Assembly (NCBI GenBank): GCA_002398365.1
Contig: DGYK01000062.1
Span: 1 to 47,139, forward strand
Direction: 5' to 3'
Source of the DNA: Flammeovirgaceae bacterium UBA5008
GTDB taxonomy: Bacteria > Bacteroidota > Bacteroidia > Cytophagales > Cyclobacteriaceae
DNA: 47,139 bases
Of the stretch, positions 31,824-40,032 are shown piece by piece. The notes below the pieces were generated by a model, which was given only the letters and a program-made list of their open reading frames with translations, searched no databases and was not told where the DNA came from. Position 1 is the stretch's first letter. Every line of letters starts with the position of its first letter. Both the position numbers and the translations under genes were made by a program.

Positions 31824-34154
31824 ATGTCGAAGAATCTTGTAATCGTTGAGTCGCCATCTAAAATAAAGAAAATTGAGAGTTTTTTAGGTAAAGACTATAA
31901 AGTGGCCTCCAGTATGGGGCATATACGCGATTTACAGAAGGGAAATGCGGCAATTGATGTAGAGAACGATTTCGAGCCGAAGTATGAAGTTTCGGCTGAT
32001 AAGAAGGAGATTATCAAGAACTTAAAGAGTTTAGCCAAAGCTGCCGATGTAGTTTATCTGGCGACTGACGAGGACCGCGAAGGGGAGGCCATTTCGTGGC
32101 ATTTAAAAGAGGTTTTAGACCTTACGGATAAAAAAACCCGCAGAATCGTTTTCACGGAAATCACCAAAAATGCCATTCTGAACGCGATCAAAACTCCACG
32201 CGGAATTGACATTAATTTGGTTAACGCCCAGCAGGCACGCAGAGTGCTCGACCGACTTGTGGGCTTTGAGCTTTCTCCTATATTATGGAAGAAAATCAAG
32301 ACCGGACTTTCGGCCGGACGTGTGCAGTCAGTTGCCGTTAAACTGATCGTAGAACGCGAACGCGAAATAGAAAAATTTGAATCGAAGTCTTCCTTCCGTG
32401 TAAACGCCATTTTTGATTTAGGAAAAGGCAAACAATTGTTGGCTGAACTATCTGAAAAGTTTGCCAAGGAAGAAGACGCAATGGCCTTTTTGGAGACTTG
32501 TAAAGGAGCTGAGTTTTCGATTGGTGATTTGCAAAAGAAGCCGGCTAAAAAATCACCGGCACCTCCGTTTACTACCTCTACTATGCAACAAGAGGCAGGT
32601 AGAAAACTAGGGTTCTCGGTTTCGCAAACCATGTTGGTGGCGCAGAAGTTGTACGAGTCTGGTTTCATTTCTTATATGCGTACGGACTCGGTCAATTTAT
32701 CGAGCGAAGCAGTCGATGGAGCGGTGAAGCAAATCGGGTCGGCTTATGGAAAGGAGTTTATTCACACCCGCACCTATAAAAGCAAATCCGACAACGCACA
32801 GGAAGCTCACGAAGCGATTCGTCCTACCGACTTTTCGTTGATGGATCCGGGCATGGATCGCAATGCCAAGCGCTTGTATGAATTGATCTGGAAGCGTGCG
32901 ATCGCATCACAAATGGCGGATGCCGAATTGGAAAGAACAACTGCTTCAATTACAATCTCGAAAAGCGATCGTAAACTCACCGCTTCAGGCGAAGTAGTGA
33001 AGTTTGAAGGATTCCTGAAAGTGTATATGGAATCTAAAGACGATGAGGATGGTGAAGACGAAGGCAGCAAGGTATTACCTCCTTTAAAAGTAGGTCAGAA
33101 ATTGGATTTAAGTGAGTTGAATGCTACGCAGACATTTACCCGACATCCGGCCCGCTACACAGAGCCGGCTTTGGTAAAGCGATTGGACGAACTCGGCATC
33201 GGCCGACCATCTACGTATGCACCAACTATTTCGACTGTGCAGAAGCGCGGATATGTAGTGAAAGAATCACGCGAAGGTGTCGAGCGTTCGTACACAGTAC
33301 TTCAACTGAAGGGAAAGAAAATCACCAACAAAGTAGAAACTGAGATTACGGGTGCGGAGAGCAATAAGTTATTCCCCACCAATATTGCAATGGTGGTGAA
33401 TGACTTTCTGGTAGAGCATTTCCCGGACATCACTAACTATTCCTTCACCGCAGAAATCGAACAAGAGTTTGATGAGATTGCCAATGGCAAACTGAAGTGG
33501 CAAAAGATGATTGGCAAGTTTTACAAGCCATTCCATAAAACAGTTGCCAAAACAGAATTGGTTGAGCGCTCCTCGGTTCAAAATAAGAGCCGCGAATTGG
33601 GTGTCGATCCTAAGTCCGGAAAAAATGTATACGTTAAGTTGGGTAAGTTCGGAGCTTACATACAAGTAGGAGAGAACCCCGATGACAACGGTGGTGAGAA
33701 GCCGAAATTCGCGAGTCTTCGTCCGGGGCAGTTCATTGAAAATGTAACGCTGGCGGATGCACTGGAGTTGATCAAAATGCCACGTGATTTGGGCATGTTT
33801 GAAGATAAACAAGTAGTGGCTAACATCGGTCGTTTTGGGCCGTATGTGCTTCACGATAAGAAGTTTGTGTCCATTCCGAAAGGAGAGGATCCTTATACAA
33901 TCACACCAGCAAGAGCGGTAGAGCTGATTCAAGCTAAGCGCGAATCGGATGCCAACAAAACCATCAAGTTGTTTGATGAGAATCCGGATGTACAAATTCT
34001 AAACGGTCGCTTCGGACCTTATATTAAAGCCGGTAAAAAGAACGTCAAAATCCCGAAAGGAAAAGAGCCTGCAGAACTTACTTTAGCAGAATGCTTGACG
34101 CTTGCTGAGAATGCACCGGAGAAGAAGGGAAGGTTTTTTAGGAAGAAGAAGTAA
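31824..34154 (+). CDS. topA: DNA topoisomerase I (type IA)
   Basis: 776 residues from ATG 31824; a TTG nine codons earlier is not needed. Relaxes negative supercoils by cutting one strand. TOPRIM domain at the start: NLVIVESPSKIKKIESFLG, then YLATDEDREGEAISWHL with the Mg-binding acidic residues at about 82-86. Active-site Tyr284 is in FISYMRTDSVNLS. The C-terminus has three Toprim_C_Rpt modules (VYVKLGKFGAYIQVGE; GRFGPYVLHDKKFVSIPKGE; GRFGPYIKAGKKNVKIPKGK) instead of cysteine zinc fingers, which is usual in Bacteroidota. The end is Lys-rich. Confidence 0.97.
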   Translation: MSKNLVIVESPSKIKKIESFLGKDYKVASSMGHIRDLQKGNAAIDVENDFEPKYEVSADKKEIIKNLKSLAKAADVVYLATDEDREGEAISWHLKEVLDLTDKKTRRIVFTEITKNAILNAIKTPRGIDINLVNAQQARRVLDRLVGFELSPILWKKIKTGLSAGRVQSVAVKLIVEREREIEKFESKSSFRVNAIFDLGKGKQLLAELSEKFAKEEDAMAFLETCKGAEFSIGDLQKKPAKKSPAPPFTTSTMQQEAGRKLGFSVSQTMLVAQKLYESGFISYMRTDSVNLSSEAVDGAVKQIGSAYGKEFIHTRTYKSKSDNAQEAHEAIRPTDFSLMDPGMDRNAKRLYELIWKRAIASQMADAELERTTASITISKSDRKLTASGEVVKFEGFLKVYMESKDDEDGEDEGSKVLPPLKVGQKLDLSELNATQTFTRHPARYTEPALVKRLDELGIGRPSTYAPTISTVQKRGYVVKESREGVERSYTVLQLKGKKITNKVETEITGAESNKLFPTNIAMVVNDFLVEHFPDITNYSFTAEIEQEFDEIANGKLKWQKMIGKFYKPFHKTVAKTELVERSSVQNKSRELGVDPKSGKNVYVKLGKFGAYIQVGENPDDNGGEKPKFASLRPGQFIENVTLADALELIKMPRDLGMFEDKQVVANIGRFGPYVLHDKKFVSIPKGEDPYTITPARAVELIQAKRESDANKTIKLFDENPDVQILNGRFGPYIKAGKKNVKIPKGKEPAELTLAECLTLAENAPEKKGRFFRKKK

Positions 34155-34359
34155 TTCGGTGATTCGGTGATTAGCTAATTCGATAATTAGTTGATTTGAA
34201 AATTTGAAGATGAGGCAATTTGAAAATTGCTGCTCACTCACTGCCTGCCGCCTCCTACCAACTAATTAATACCGCACAACGGACTGTTAATTGCCAACTG
34301 ATTCTTACTCAATAGCGATCGTATTGCCTATTGTAAATTGCCTGTTGTCAACTGGTTGT
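34155..34359 (+). other. Intergenic spacer with short AT-rich direct repeats
   Basis: Contains GATTCGGTGATTAG followed by CTAATTCGATAATTAG, and two AATTTGAAAATT words (34197-34225). These simple repeats sit between topA and the convergent transketolase half. No hairpin with T-tract is seen; nothing else was recognised. Confidence 0.5.
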
Positions 34360-35208
34360 TCAATAATCCCCCAATGTTTCCTGTAATTGGGCGAGGGCTT
34401 TCTTGAGTTCTTCGTCATTGGGAGCTACGCCATGCCACTTGTGTGAACCCATCATATAATCAACGCCAAAGCCCATTTCGGTTTTCATGATGTTCATCAC
34501 GGGTTTGCCTTTGCCGGTCAATAATTTCGCTTTATCAATGGCCGCTACGGTCTGCTCCATATTATTGCCGTTGAACTCCAACACGGTCCAACCAAATGCT
34601 TCCCACTTCGCTTTTAAATCGATGAGCGAGAGAACCTTATCGACCGGTCCGTCAATCTGTTGTCCATTATAATCGATGGTGGCAATTACATTATCTATTT
34701 TGTTGTGGGCGGCATACATGGCTGCTTCCCACACTTGGCCCTCTTGTTGTTCGCCATCACCCATCAACACATACACCAACTGATTGTCGCTGTTCATTTT
34801 CTTAGCTTGAGCTGCGCCCAATGCAACCGATAATCCCTGACCTAATGAACCGGAAGCAATGCGCACACCGGGTAGGTGCTCATGCGTGGTAGGGTGGCCT
34901 TGCAGGCGTGTATTCAAAAACCGGAAGGTGCTCAGCTCTTTCACATCAAAATAACCGGCACGTGCCAACACCGAATACCATACCGGTGAAATATGTCCAT
35001 TCGATAAAAAGAATAAGTCTTCACCTTTGCCATCCATTTGAAAAGATGGGGTATGCTTCATGTGCTTGAAGTAGAGCGCTACCAGAAAATCAGCACATCC
35101 TAATGAGCCACCGGGGTGTCCACTTTGGCAGGCATGCACCATGCGAACGATATCTCTTCTTACCTGGGTTGCAACTTTCTGTAGGTGCGATAAATTAGCC
35201 TGACTCAT
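34360..35208 (-). CDS. Transketolase, N-terminal (thiamine-diphosphate-binding) subunit
   Basis: 282 residues, the length of the N-terminal subunit of a split transketolase. ThDP-binding signs: HPGGSLGCADFLVALYF at about 30-46, SGSLGQGLSVALGAAQ, and the GDG...N motif GDGEQQEGQVWEA followed by DYNGQQIDGP. With its partner it transfers two-carbon units in the pentose phosphate pathway. The C-terminal subunit, usually the next gene, is not in this window on either side; the gene is flanked by topA (convergent) and ggt (same strand, upstream). It must find its partner elsewhere. Confidence 0.93.
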   Translation of the reverse strand: MSQANLSHLQKVATQVRRDIVRMVHACQSGHPGGSLGCADFLVALYFKHMKHTPSFQMDGKGEDLFFLSNGHISPVWYSVLARAGYFDVKELSTFRFLNTRLQGHPTTHEHLPGVRIASGSLGQGLSVALGAAQAKKMNSDNQLVYVLMGDGEQQEGQVWEAAMYAAHNKIDNVIATIDYNGQQIDGPVDKVLSLIDLKAKWEAFGWTVLEFNGNNMEQTVAAIDKAKLLTGKGKPVMNIMKTEMGFGVDYMMGSHKWHGVAPNDEELKKALAQLQETLGDY

Positions 35209-35278
35209 GAGTTAAAATTTTGCCCGAAGATAAGGATTGAACCCGATCACCGAAAATGACATTTCAATTTTACTAAAA

Positions 35279-36973
35279 TTAGTAACCCACTGCTTTGTCA
35301 TCGCCACGGGTATAGTCGGCCGCACCTTCCAGTTTGCCATCACGAATCAGAATGGCATCCACGCGACCGAAGCCGGTGCCTTTGATGAAGGTGAACTTGT
35401 GCCCCATGCTTGCCAGTTTGGTGCTGTCTTGTTCACTCAGTGCTCCCTTCTCGGGCAATATTGCATCGGGCAACCATTGGCTGTGCAGTCGCTTGGCGTT
35501 TACCGCTTCCTGCATGGTCATATCATGTTCAATTACATTCACAATAGTCTGAAATACACCGGTAATGATTTTAGTACCACCGGGCGAACCCAACACCATA
35601 AACAGTTTGCCATCCTTTTCTAAGATGGTAGGTGTCATTGCACTCAGCATGCGTTTTCCCGGTTCGATTTTATTGGCTGTTCCGCCAATGGCGCCATACA
35701 TGTTGGGAACACCCGGCTTGACACTGAAGTCGTCCATTTCGTTGTTCATAAAAAATCCGGAACCATCTACTACCACAAAAGAACCAAACCACCCATTGAG
35801 TGTAGTAGTGACAGCAACGGCATTGCCTTGTGGATCGACTACCGAAAAGTGCGTGGTTTCTTCTGATTCATAGCCCGGAATATTTCCCGACTTTACTTCC
35901 GAACTAGGTGTGGCTTTCTCAGGGTTAAAGGTCTTCATGCGTTCCGCGATGTATTCATTGGAAAGCATCTGTGTTACAGGCACTTTAAAGAAGTCGGGGT
36001 CACCTAAAAATTTAGCGCGATCCGCGAACACCCTCCGTTCAGCCTCCGTCAACAAATGGATTGAATTAACGGAATGAAAGCCCCAGTCTTTTACCGGATA
36101 GGGTTCGATGGATTTCAATAATTGCAAGAGGCAGATGCCACCACTCGATGAAGGTGGCATCGAAATGATTTTATAATCTTTATAGAAAGCGATGATGGGA
36201 TCACGCCAAACTGATTTGTAGTTTTTAAGATCTTCCAAAGTAATGATGCCCTTGCCACGTTTCATTTCAGCCACTAAATCCTCGGCTGTTTTGCCTTCGT
36301 AGAAACCAGCTCTTCCATTGTCGCGGATGCGCTCGAGAGTGGCGGCCATCGCTAGCCATTTCACGGTGTCACCGGCTTTCCATTCTTCGCGTATTAGAAA
36401 TTCGGGCTTCACCGAATTGTATTTTTCGAGATTGGCTTTCGCCTGATTGAACCACAGTGCTTCACGGTCGGTCAATACCACACCGTTCGTTGCCAAATCA
36501 ATGGCAGGTTGAACCAAATCTTTCCACGGAAGTGAACCGTATTTTTTATGCGCTTCTACCATACCGTCCACTGATCCCGGCACACCGGAAGCCAGATGTC
36601 CTTTTAAGCTTAGATCGGTGATCACATCACCCTTCTCATCCAGGTACATGTTGGTAGTGGCCGCGGCAGGGGCCGTTTCGCGAAAGTCGAGGGTAGTAGT
36701 GGTGCCATCTTTCAATCGGATGACCATAAACCCGCCACCACCAATGTTGCCGGCAGCCGGAAAGGAAACGGAAAGGGCCAGTTGAGTGGCGATTGCCGCA
36801 TCGATGGCATTGCCGCCCTTTTTCATAATGTCTACACCTATTTGGGATGCGAGCGGATGAGCCGATACCACCATGGCCGAATCTGCCAGCACACCGGTAA
36901 GTCGCTTTTCAGAAGTTTGCTCGGTGCAGGCGAAAATAAAGAATGTAAACAGGAGTAAATAAATGCCCTTCAT
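35279..36973 (-). CDS. ggt: Gamma-glutamyltransferase lipoprotein
   Basis: 564 residues. Lipoprotein signal with Cys16 (FFIFACTEQ). Full Ggt precursor: large subunit from GVLADSAMVVSAHPLAS, with GGNAIDAAIATQLALSV and GGGGFMVIRL, and the self-cleavage site before T373 in ETTHFSVVDPQGNAVAVTT, the nucleophile of the small subunit. Substrate-binding GSPGGTKIITGVFQ is conserved. It hydrolyses or transfers gamma-glutamyl groups, for example from glutathione, outside the cytoplasm. Own start 28-55 bases from the divergent TetR gene, which may regulate it. Confidence 0.96.
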   Translation of the reverse strand: MKGIYLLLFTFFIFACTEQTSEKRLTGVLADSAMVVSAHPLASQIGVDIMKKGGNAIDAAIATQLALSVSFPAAGNIGGGGFMVIRLKDGTTTTLDFRETAPAAATTNMYLDEKGDVITDLSLKGHLASGVPGSVDGMVEAHKKYGSLPWKDLVQPAIDLATNGVVLTDREALWFNQAKANLEKYNSVKPEFLIREEWKAGDTVKWLAMAATLERIRDNGRAGFYEGKTAEDLVAEMKRGKGIITLEDLKNYKSVWRDPIIAFYKDYKIISMPPSSSGGICLLQLLKSIEPYPVKDWGFHSVNSIHLLTEAERRVFADRAKFLGDPDFFKVPVTQMLSNEYIAERMKTFNPEKATPSSEVKSGNIPGYESEETTHFSVVDPQGNAVAVTTTLNGWFGSFVVVDGSGFFMNNEMDDFSVKPGVPNMYGAIGGTANKIEPGKRMLSAMTPTILEKDGKLFMVLGSPGGTKIITGVFQTIVNVIEHDMTMQEAVNAKRLHSQWLPDAILPEKGALSEQDSTKLASMGHKFTFIKGTGFGRVDAILIRDGKLEGAADYTRGDDKAVGY

Positions 36974-37028
36974 GGATTTAGGTTTTGGTTTTGATAGTTA
37001 AATGTATTATTTCGGCTCGAACTTTACT

Positions 37029-37658
37029 ATGAACCTACGAAAAGAAAAAGCAGCTCGTTTGAAATTGGTGATCCTCGACCAAATGGTAAAGCTGATCGGA
37101 TCTAAATCGTTTGACAAAATTCACGTTACGGAAATCTGCAAACGAACCAAAATTTCAAAAGTCACCCTCTTCAAATATTTCCCCGTCAAGGAAGATATGT
37201 TGATGTACTACTTCCGAATCTGGTGCCTGAAGCGCACCGTAGAATTGCGCGATAAGCCGAAAGAAGGACTGGCAGGCATTACCTATTTGTTTGACAAACT
37301 CAGCGAAGATTTTGAGGCGCACCCGGGCATCATCCTCAGCTTGTTTGCCTACTTGTCGGATTTAAGTAGGGCACCCAAACCATTTCCATTGAAGGCCGAG
37401 GAAAAGAAACTGCTATTCCCGGATGTAGCCGATATTCAACTGGTAGAAATTCTATCGCTGGATCAGATGATGGAGAAGTTTGCGTTGGAAGCGATCTTCA
37501 AAAAAGAGATTACCAAATCAGCCTCTACCCGCGACATCTGTAATTTACTCACTACACTTTTCTACGGCTCGATTGTCAGCGCGCACGTTAACCAAATCAC
37601 GATGGTGAAAATGTTTTTGCGCAAGAATCTCGAGATTGTCATGAAAGGCTTGAGTTAA
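37029..37658 (+). CDS. TetR family transcriptional regulator
   Basis: 209 residues from ATG 37029; an in-frame ATG at 37002 would leave only 28 bases to the divergent ggt start and put nine extra residues before the helix, so the later start is preferred. The HTH lies at about 28-47: IHVTEICKRTKISKVTLFKY, followed by the conserved FPVKEDML. The C-terminal ligand domain has no recognisable ligand signature. Divergent arrangement suggests control of ggt. Confidence 0.85.
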   Translation: MNLRKEKAARLKLVILDQMVKLIGSKSFDKIHVTEICKRTKISKVTLFKYFPVKEDMLMYYFRIWCLKRTVELRDKPKEGLAGITYLFDKLSEDFEAHPGIILSLFAYLSDLSRAPKPFPLKAEEKKLLFPDVADIQLVEILSLDQMMEKFALEAIFKKEITKSASTRDICNLLTTLFYGSIVSAHVNQITMVKMFLRKNLEIVMKGLS

Positions 37659-37665
37659 TCTCAGC

Positions 37666-37869
37666 CTATTTCATATTGACGGCTTTGGTTCGCTTTCGCT
37701 GAAAGAGACGGATGTGGCGGTTGCCGATTGGAATGTCGATCCGGTACTTATTGCCCTTGGCCCATACGTGGTGATAGCGGGGTTTTACCACTTTCTTGCT
37801 GCTGGAAGAAGAGGACGATCCACATCCCCACAACAGAACGATAAGCCCAAACCATAGCAATTTCTTCAT
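37666..37869 (-). CDS. Small lipoprotein, unknown function
   Basis: 67 residues from ATG 37869 (a TTG two codons earlier is unlikely). Lipobox LLWGC with Cys16 after an ideal signal peptide (MKKLLWFGLIVLLWGC). A run of seven Ser follows, then a short basic region with YHHVWAKGNKYRIDIPIGNR and a Lys/Arg-rich end. No domain recognised. Convergent with the TetR gene, with 7 bases between stops, and divergent from the next gene. Confidence 0.7.
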   Translation of the reverse strand: MKKLLWFGLIVLLWGCGSSSSSSSKKVVKPRYHHVWAKGNKYRIDIPIGNRHIRLFQRKRTKAVNMK

Positions 37870-37918
37870 AATCAAGTTCTAAAATTAGTATTTTTATTGA
37901 TCTATAAATCATGCCCAT

Positions 37919-38233
37919 ATGAAGATGTTTGAAACTTTGAGTGAAGCGATGGAAGATTTGAAGAAGCGAGGTTACACGCATGACTTCTTGCTGAAGTACG
38001 ATGTGCTGGAGTGTGAGACATTAGATCTTCGGTTAACGGCCAGCGAATTTCATGTAGATGAAGTGCACCGCTTTGAAGGATTAAACGATCCCGATGATAG
38101 CACGATTCTTTTCGCTATTAGCGCTACGAATGGATCGAAGGGGTTGATTGTAGATGCATACGGTGCCTATGCCGATACACTTCACACAGATCTGATTAAG
38201 CGCCTGAAACTCGATCGCGATACGCAACATTGA
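37919..38233 (+). CDS. Small conserved protein (often labelled phosphoribosylpyrophosphate synthetase, without support)
   Basis: 104 residues. The pattern LSEAMEDLKKRGYTHDFLL, then ECETLDLRLTASEFHVDEVH, FEGLNDPDDSTILFAISATN and KGLIVDAYGAYADTL is a small protein family common in Bacteroidota that databases often call phosphoribosylpyrophosphate synthetase. It has none of the PRPP-loop or flexible-loop features of that enzyme, and is far too short, so I regard that name as wrong. Function unknown. ATG could be at 37919 or 37925. Confidence 0.75.
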   Translation: MKMFETLSEAMEDLKKRGYTHDFLLKYDVLECETLDLRLTASEFHVDEVHRFEGLNDPDDSTILFAISATNGSKGLIVDAYGAYADTLHTDLIKRLKLDRDTQH

Positions 38234-38373
38234 ATGGCTATCGAAGTCCACATTCATATGTAATCTTCTGACTTCTTCATTGGTTAAATGATCTTCTTAT
38301 AAAGTATTTTCCCAATAAATAACATTGGCCGGATTTGTCACTGATCTGTCCTTACTTACGCGTATCTTTCCTG

Positions 38374-38381
38374 TACGTTTG
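38374..38381 (+). promoter_or_regulatory. TAnnTTTG promoter element (weak)
   Basis: TACGTTTG lies 16 bases before the ATG at 38398; no TTTG was found at the right distance upstream. Confidence 0.35.
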
Positions 38382-38397
38382 CTAACAGAAATCGCGT

Positions 38398-39321
38398 ATG
38401 AATACCACAAAAATCGTTTTTCTGGTTTTACCCCGAACTCATCTACTTGATCTGGCGGGTCCGATTCAGGTTTTTCAAGAAGCCATAGAACAAGGGGCGC
38501 AGTTGGAGATACTTTATTGTTCGCATGAATCAGCATTAACGACTTCAAGTGATTTTCCTTTCGGTAAGCTGCCTCACTATACCGAGATTCAATTTCGCAC
38601 CGGAGATTTTTTAATGGTGGCTGGTGCTGAAGTATCCTACATAATATCGAAGCAGTTGACTGCTAATAAAGAGCTTCTGAAATGGGTAGGAGTGCTGCAT
38701 GCGTCCGGGGTGCGGATCGCTTCGATTTGTACGGGAGCGTTTTTCTTAGGCGCAGCAGGCTTACTCAACGAACGCAAATGCACGACCCATTGGAAGCGAA
38801 CTGCCGAATTGAAAAAACGCTTCCCTCGCATTCAGTTGGTGGAAGATATTTTGTTTACCGAATGTGATGGTATTTATACCAGTGCTGGTGTGACAGCCGG
38901 AATTGATTTGGCGCTTTTCATATTGGAACAACTTACCGATGATCATTTAGCCTACAAGGTAGCACGCGAGTTGGTGGTTTATGTGCGAAGAAGCGGTGCA
39001 GATTCACAAGAAAGTTCCTTTATGAAATACCGCAATCATATTCATTCTGGTATTCATCAAGTGCAAGATTATTTACACGATAACCTGCAAACTCGCGTCA
39101 GTCTTTCACAATTGGCAGACAAAGCGTGTATGAGTCCCCGTAACCTCACACGAATTTTTAAACGCGAAACAGGTATTACAGTGAATGAGTACACCTCCAT
39201 TTTGCGTAGAGAAGTGTTAAAAAAGTTATCCGGAAATCCGGATATCAGCCGGAAGCAAATGGCTAGGCATTGTGGATTAACCAGCGAACGACAGGTGATT
39301 CGATTATTGAAATCGAGCTAA
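38398..39321 (+). CDS. GlxA-type transcriptional regulator (DJ-1/PfpI domain plus AraC helix-turn-helix)
   Basis: 307 residues. N-terminal DJ-1/PfpI-like sensor (1-190): HLLDLAGPIQVFQEAIEQG, FLMVAGAEVS, and C111 in RIASICTGAFFLGAAGLL, the position of the reactive Cys. C-terminal AraC HTH (about 215-307): RVSLSQLADKACMSPRNLTR and TGITVNEYTSILRREVL, followed by a second, shorter half-motif (ISRKQMARHCGLTSERQVI). Such regulators control carnitine or amino-acid catabolism in other bacteria; target here is unknown. The next gene is another DJ-1/PfpI protein. Confidence 0.92.
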   Translation: MNTTKIVFLVLPRTHLLDLAGPIQVFQEAIEQGAQLEILYCSHESALTTSSDFPFGKLPHYTEIQFRTGDFLMVAGAEVSYIISKQLTANKELLKWVGVLHASGVRIASICTGAFFLGAAGLLNERKCTTHWKRTAELKKRFPRIQLVEDILFTECDGIYTSAGVTAGIDLALFILEQLTDDHLAYKVARELVVYVRRSGADSQESSFMKYRNHIHSGIHQVQDYLHDNLQTRVSLSQLADKACMSPRNLTRIFKRETGITVNEYTSILRREVLKKLSGNPDISRKQMARHCGLTSERQVIRLLKSS

Positions 39322-39414
39322 TCATAACTTTTGCCCACACCGTAATTAATAAAACATAAAGAAATCAAACTATCAATTTCAGTTGACGGATACTCTATTG
39401 TCTAACCTTTTTAT

Positions 39415-40014
39415 ATGAAAAAAAGAATTGGAATTTTTATCTATGATGATGCTGAGGTGCTAGACTTTGCCGGACCCTTTGAAGTGTTTTCGGTGACATC
39501 TCAGTTGGAAGATCATTCGCTGGCAGAGGTTTTTATCATTGCTCCGGAAAAAGAAGTAATTACGGCTGTAAATGGTTTGAAAGTATTGCCGGATTATTCG
39601 ATTGATCACCATCCACCCATTGACATTTTGATTATTTCCGGTGGACAAGGATCAAAAGTAGTAATGAACAATTTGAAAGTAGTGACATGGATCATGCGCA
39701 TGCATGCCACTGCAGAAATCACATTAAGCATTTGCTCAGGTGCACGGTTGCTGGCCAAAGCGCAATTATTGGATCATCGCCCGTTTTGCACCCATCACGA
39801 GGTGTACGAACATGTGCTACAATTAGCACCCACCGCCATTGCATGCGAAGACAAGCGATTTGTTCAATCCAGCGAAACGCTGTATACCTCTGGTGGTATT
39901 TCGGCAGGAATTGATTTGTCATTCTTCATTGTAGAAAAACTTTGGGGCGCATCCCGCGCACTTACTACGTCCACCTATATGGAGTACCACCGCCATAGTC
40001 ATGCGGCTTTATAA
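39415..40014 (+). CDS. DJ-1/PfpI family protein
   Basis: 199 residues, the same fold as the sensor half of the neighbouring GlxA-type regulator but without DNA-binding part. MKKRIGIFIYDDAEVLDFAG at 1-20, DILIISGGQGSKV, C107 in TLSICSGARLLAKAQLLDHR, and TSGGISAGIDLSFFIVEKL. Members include proteases, deglycases, isocyanide hydratase-like enzymes and stress proteins. The GlxA-PfpI pairing suggests a common origin by duplication. 93 bases after the GlxA-type gene and 18 bases before the M1-like gene. Confidence 0.9.
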   Translation: MKKRIGIFIYDDAEVLDFAGPFEVFSVTSQLEDHSLAEVFIIAPEKEVITAVNGLKVLPDYSIDHHPPIDILIISGGQGSKVVMNNLKVVTWIMRMHATAEITLSICSGARLLAKAQLLDHRPFCTHHEVYEHVLQLAPTAIACEDKRFVQSSETLYTSGGISAGIDLSFFIVEKLWGASRALTTSTYMEYHRHSHAAL

Positions 40015-40032
40015 AAACGTAAATCCAAAAAA

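Noticed and set aside
32054..33995. Long minus-strand frames inside topA
   Set aside because: They are shadows of a well-supported gene, with no domain or start.
37919..38233. Phosphoribosylpyrophosphate synthetase
   Set aside because: 104 residues with none of the enzyme's binding loops; the database name appears to be a propagated error.
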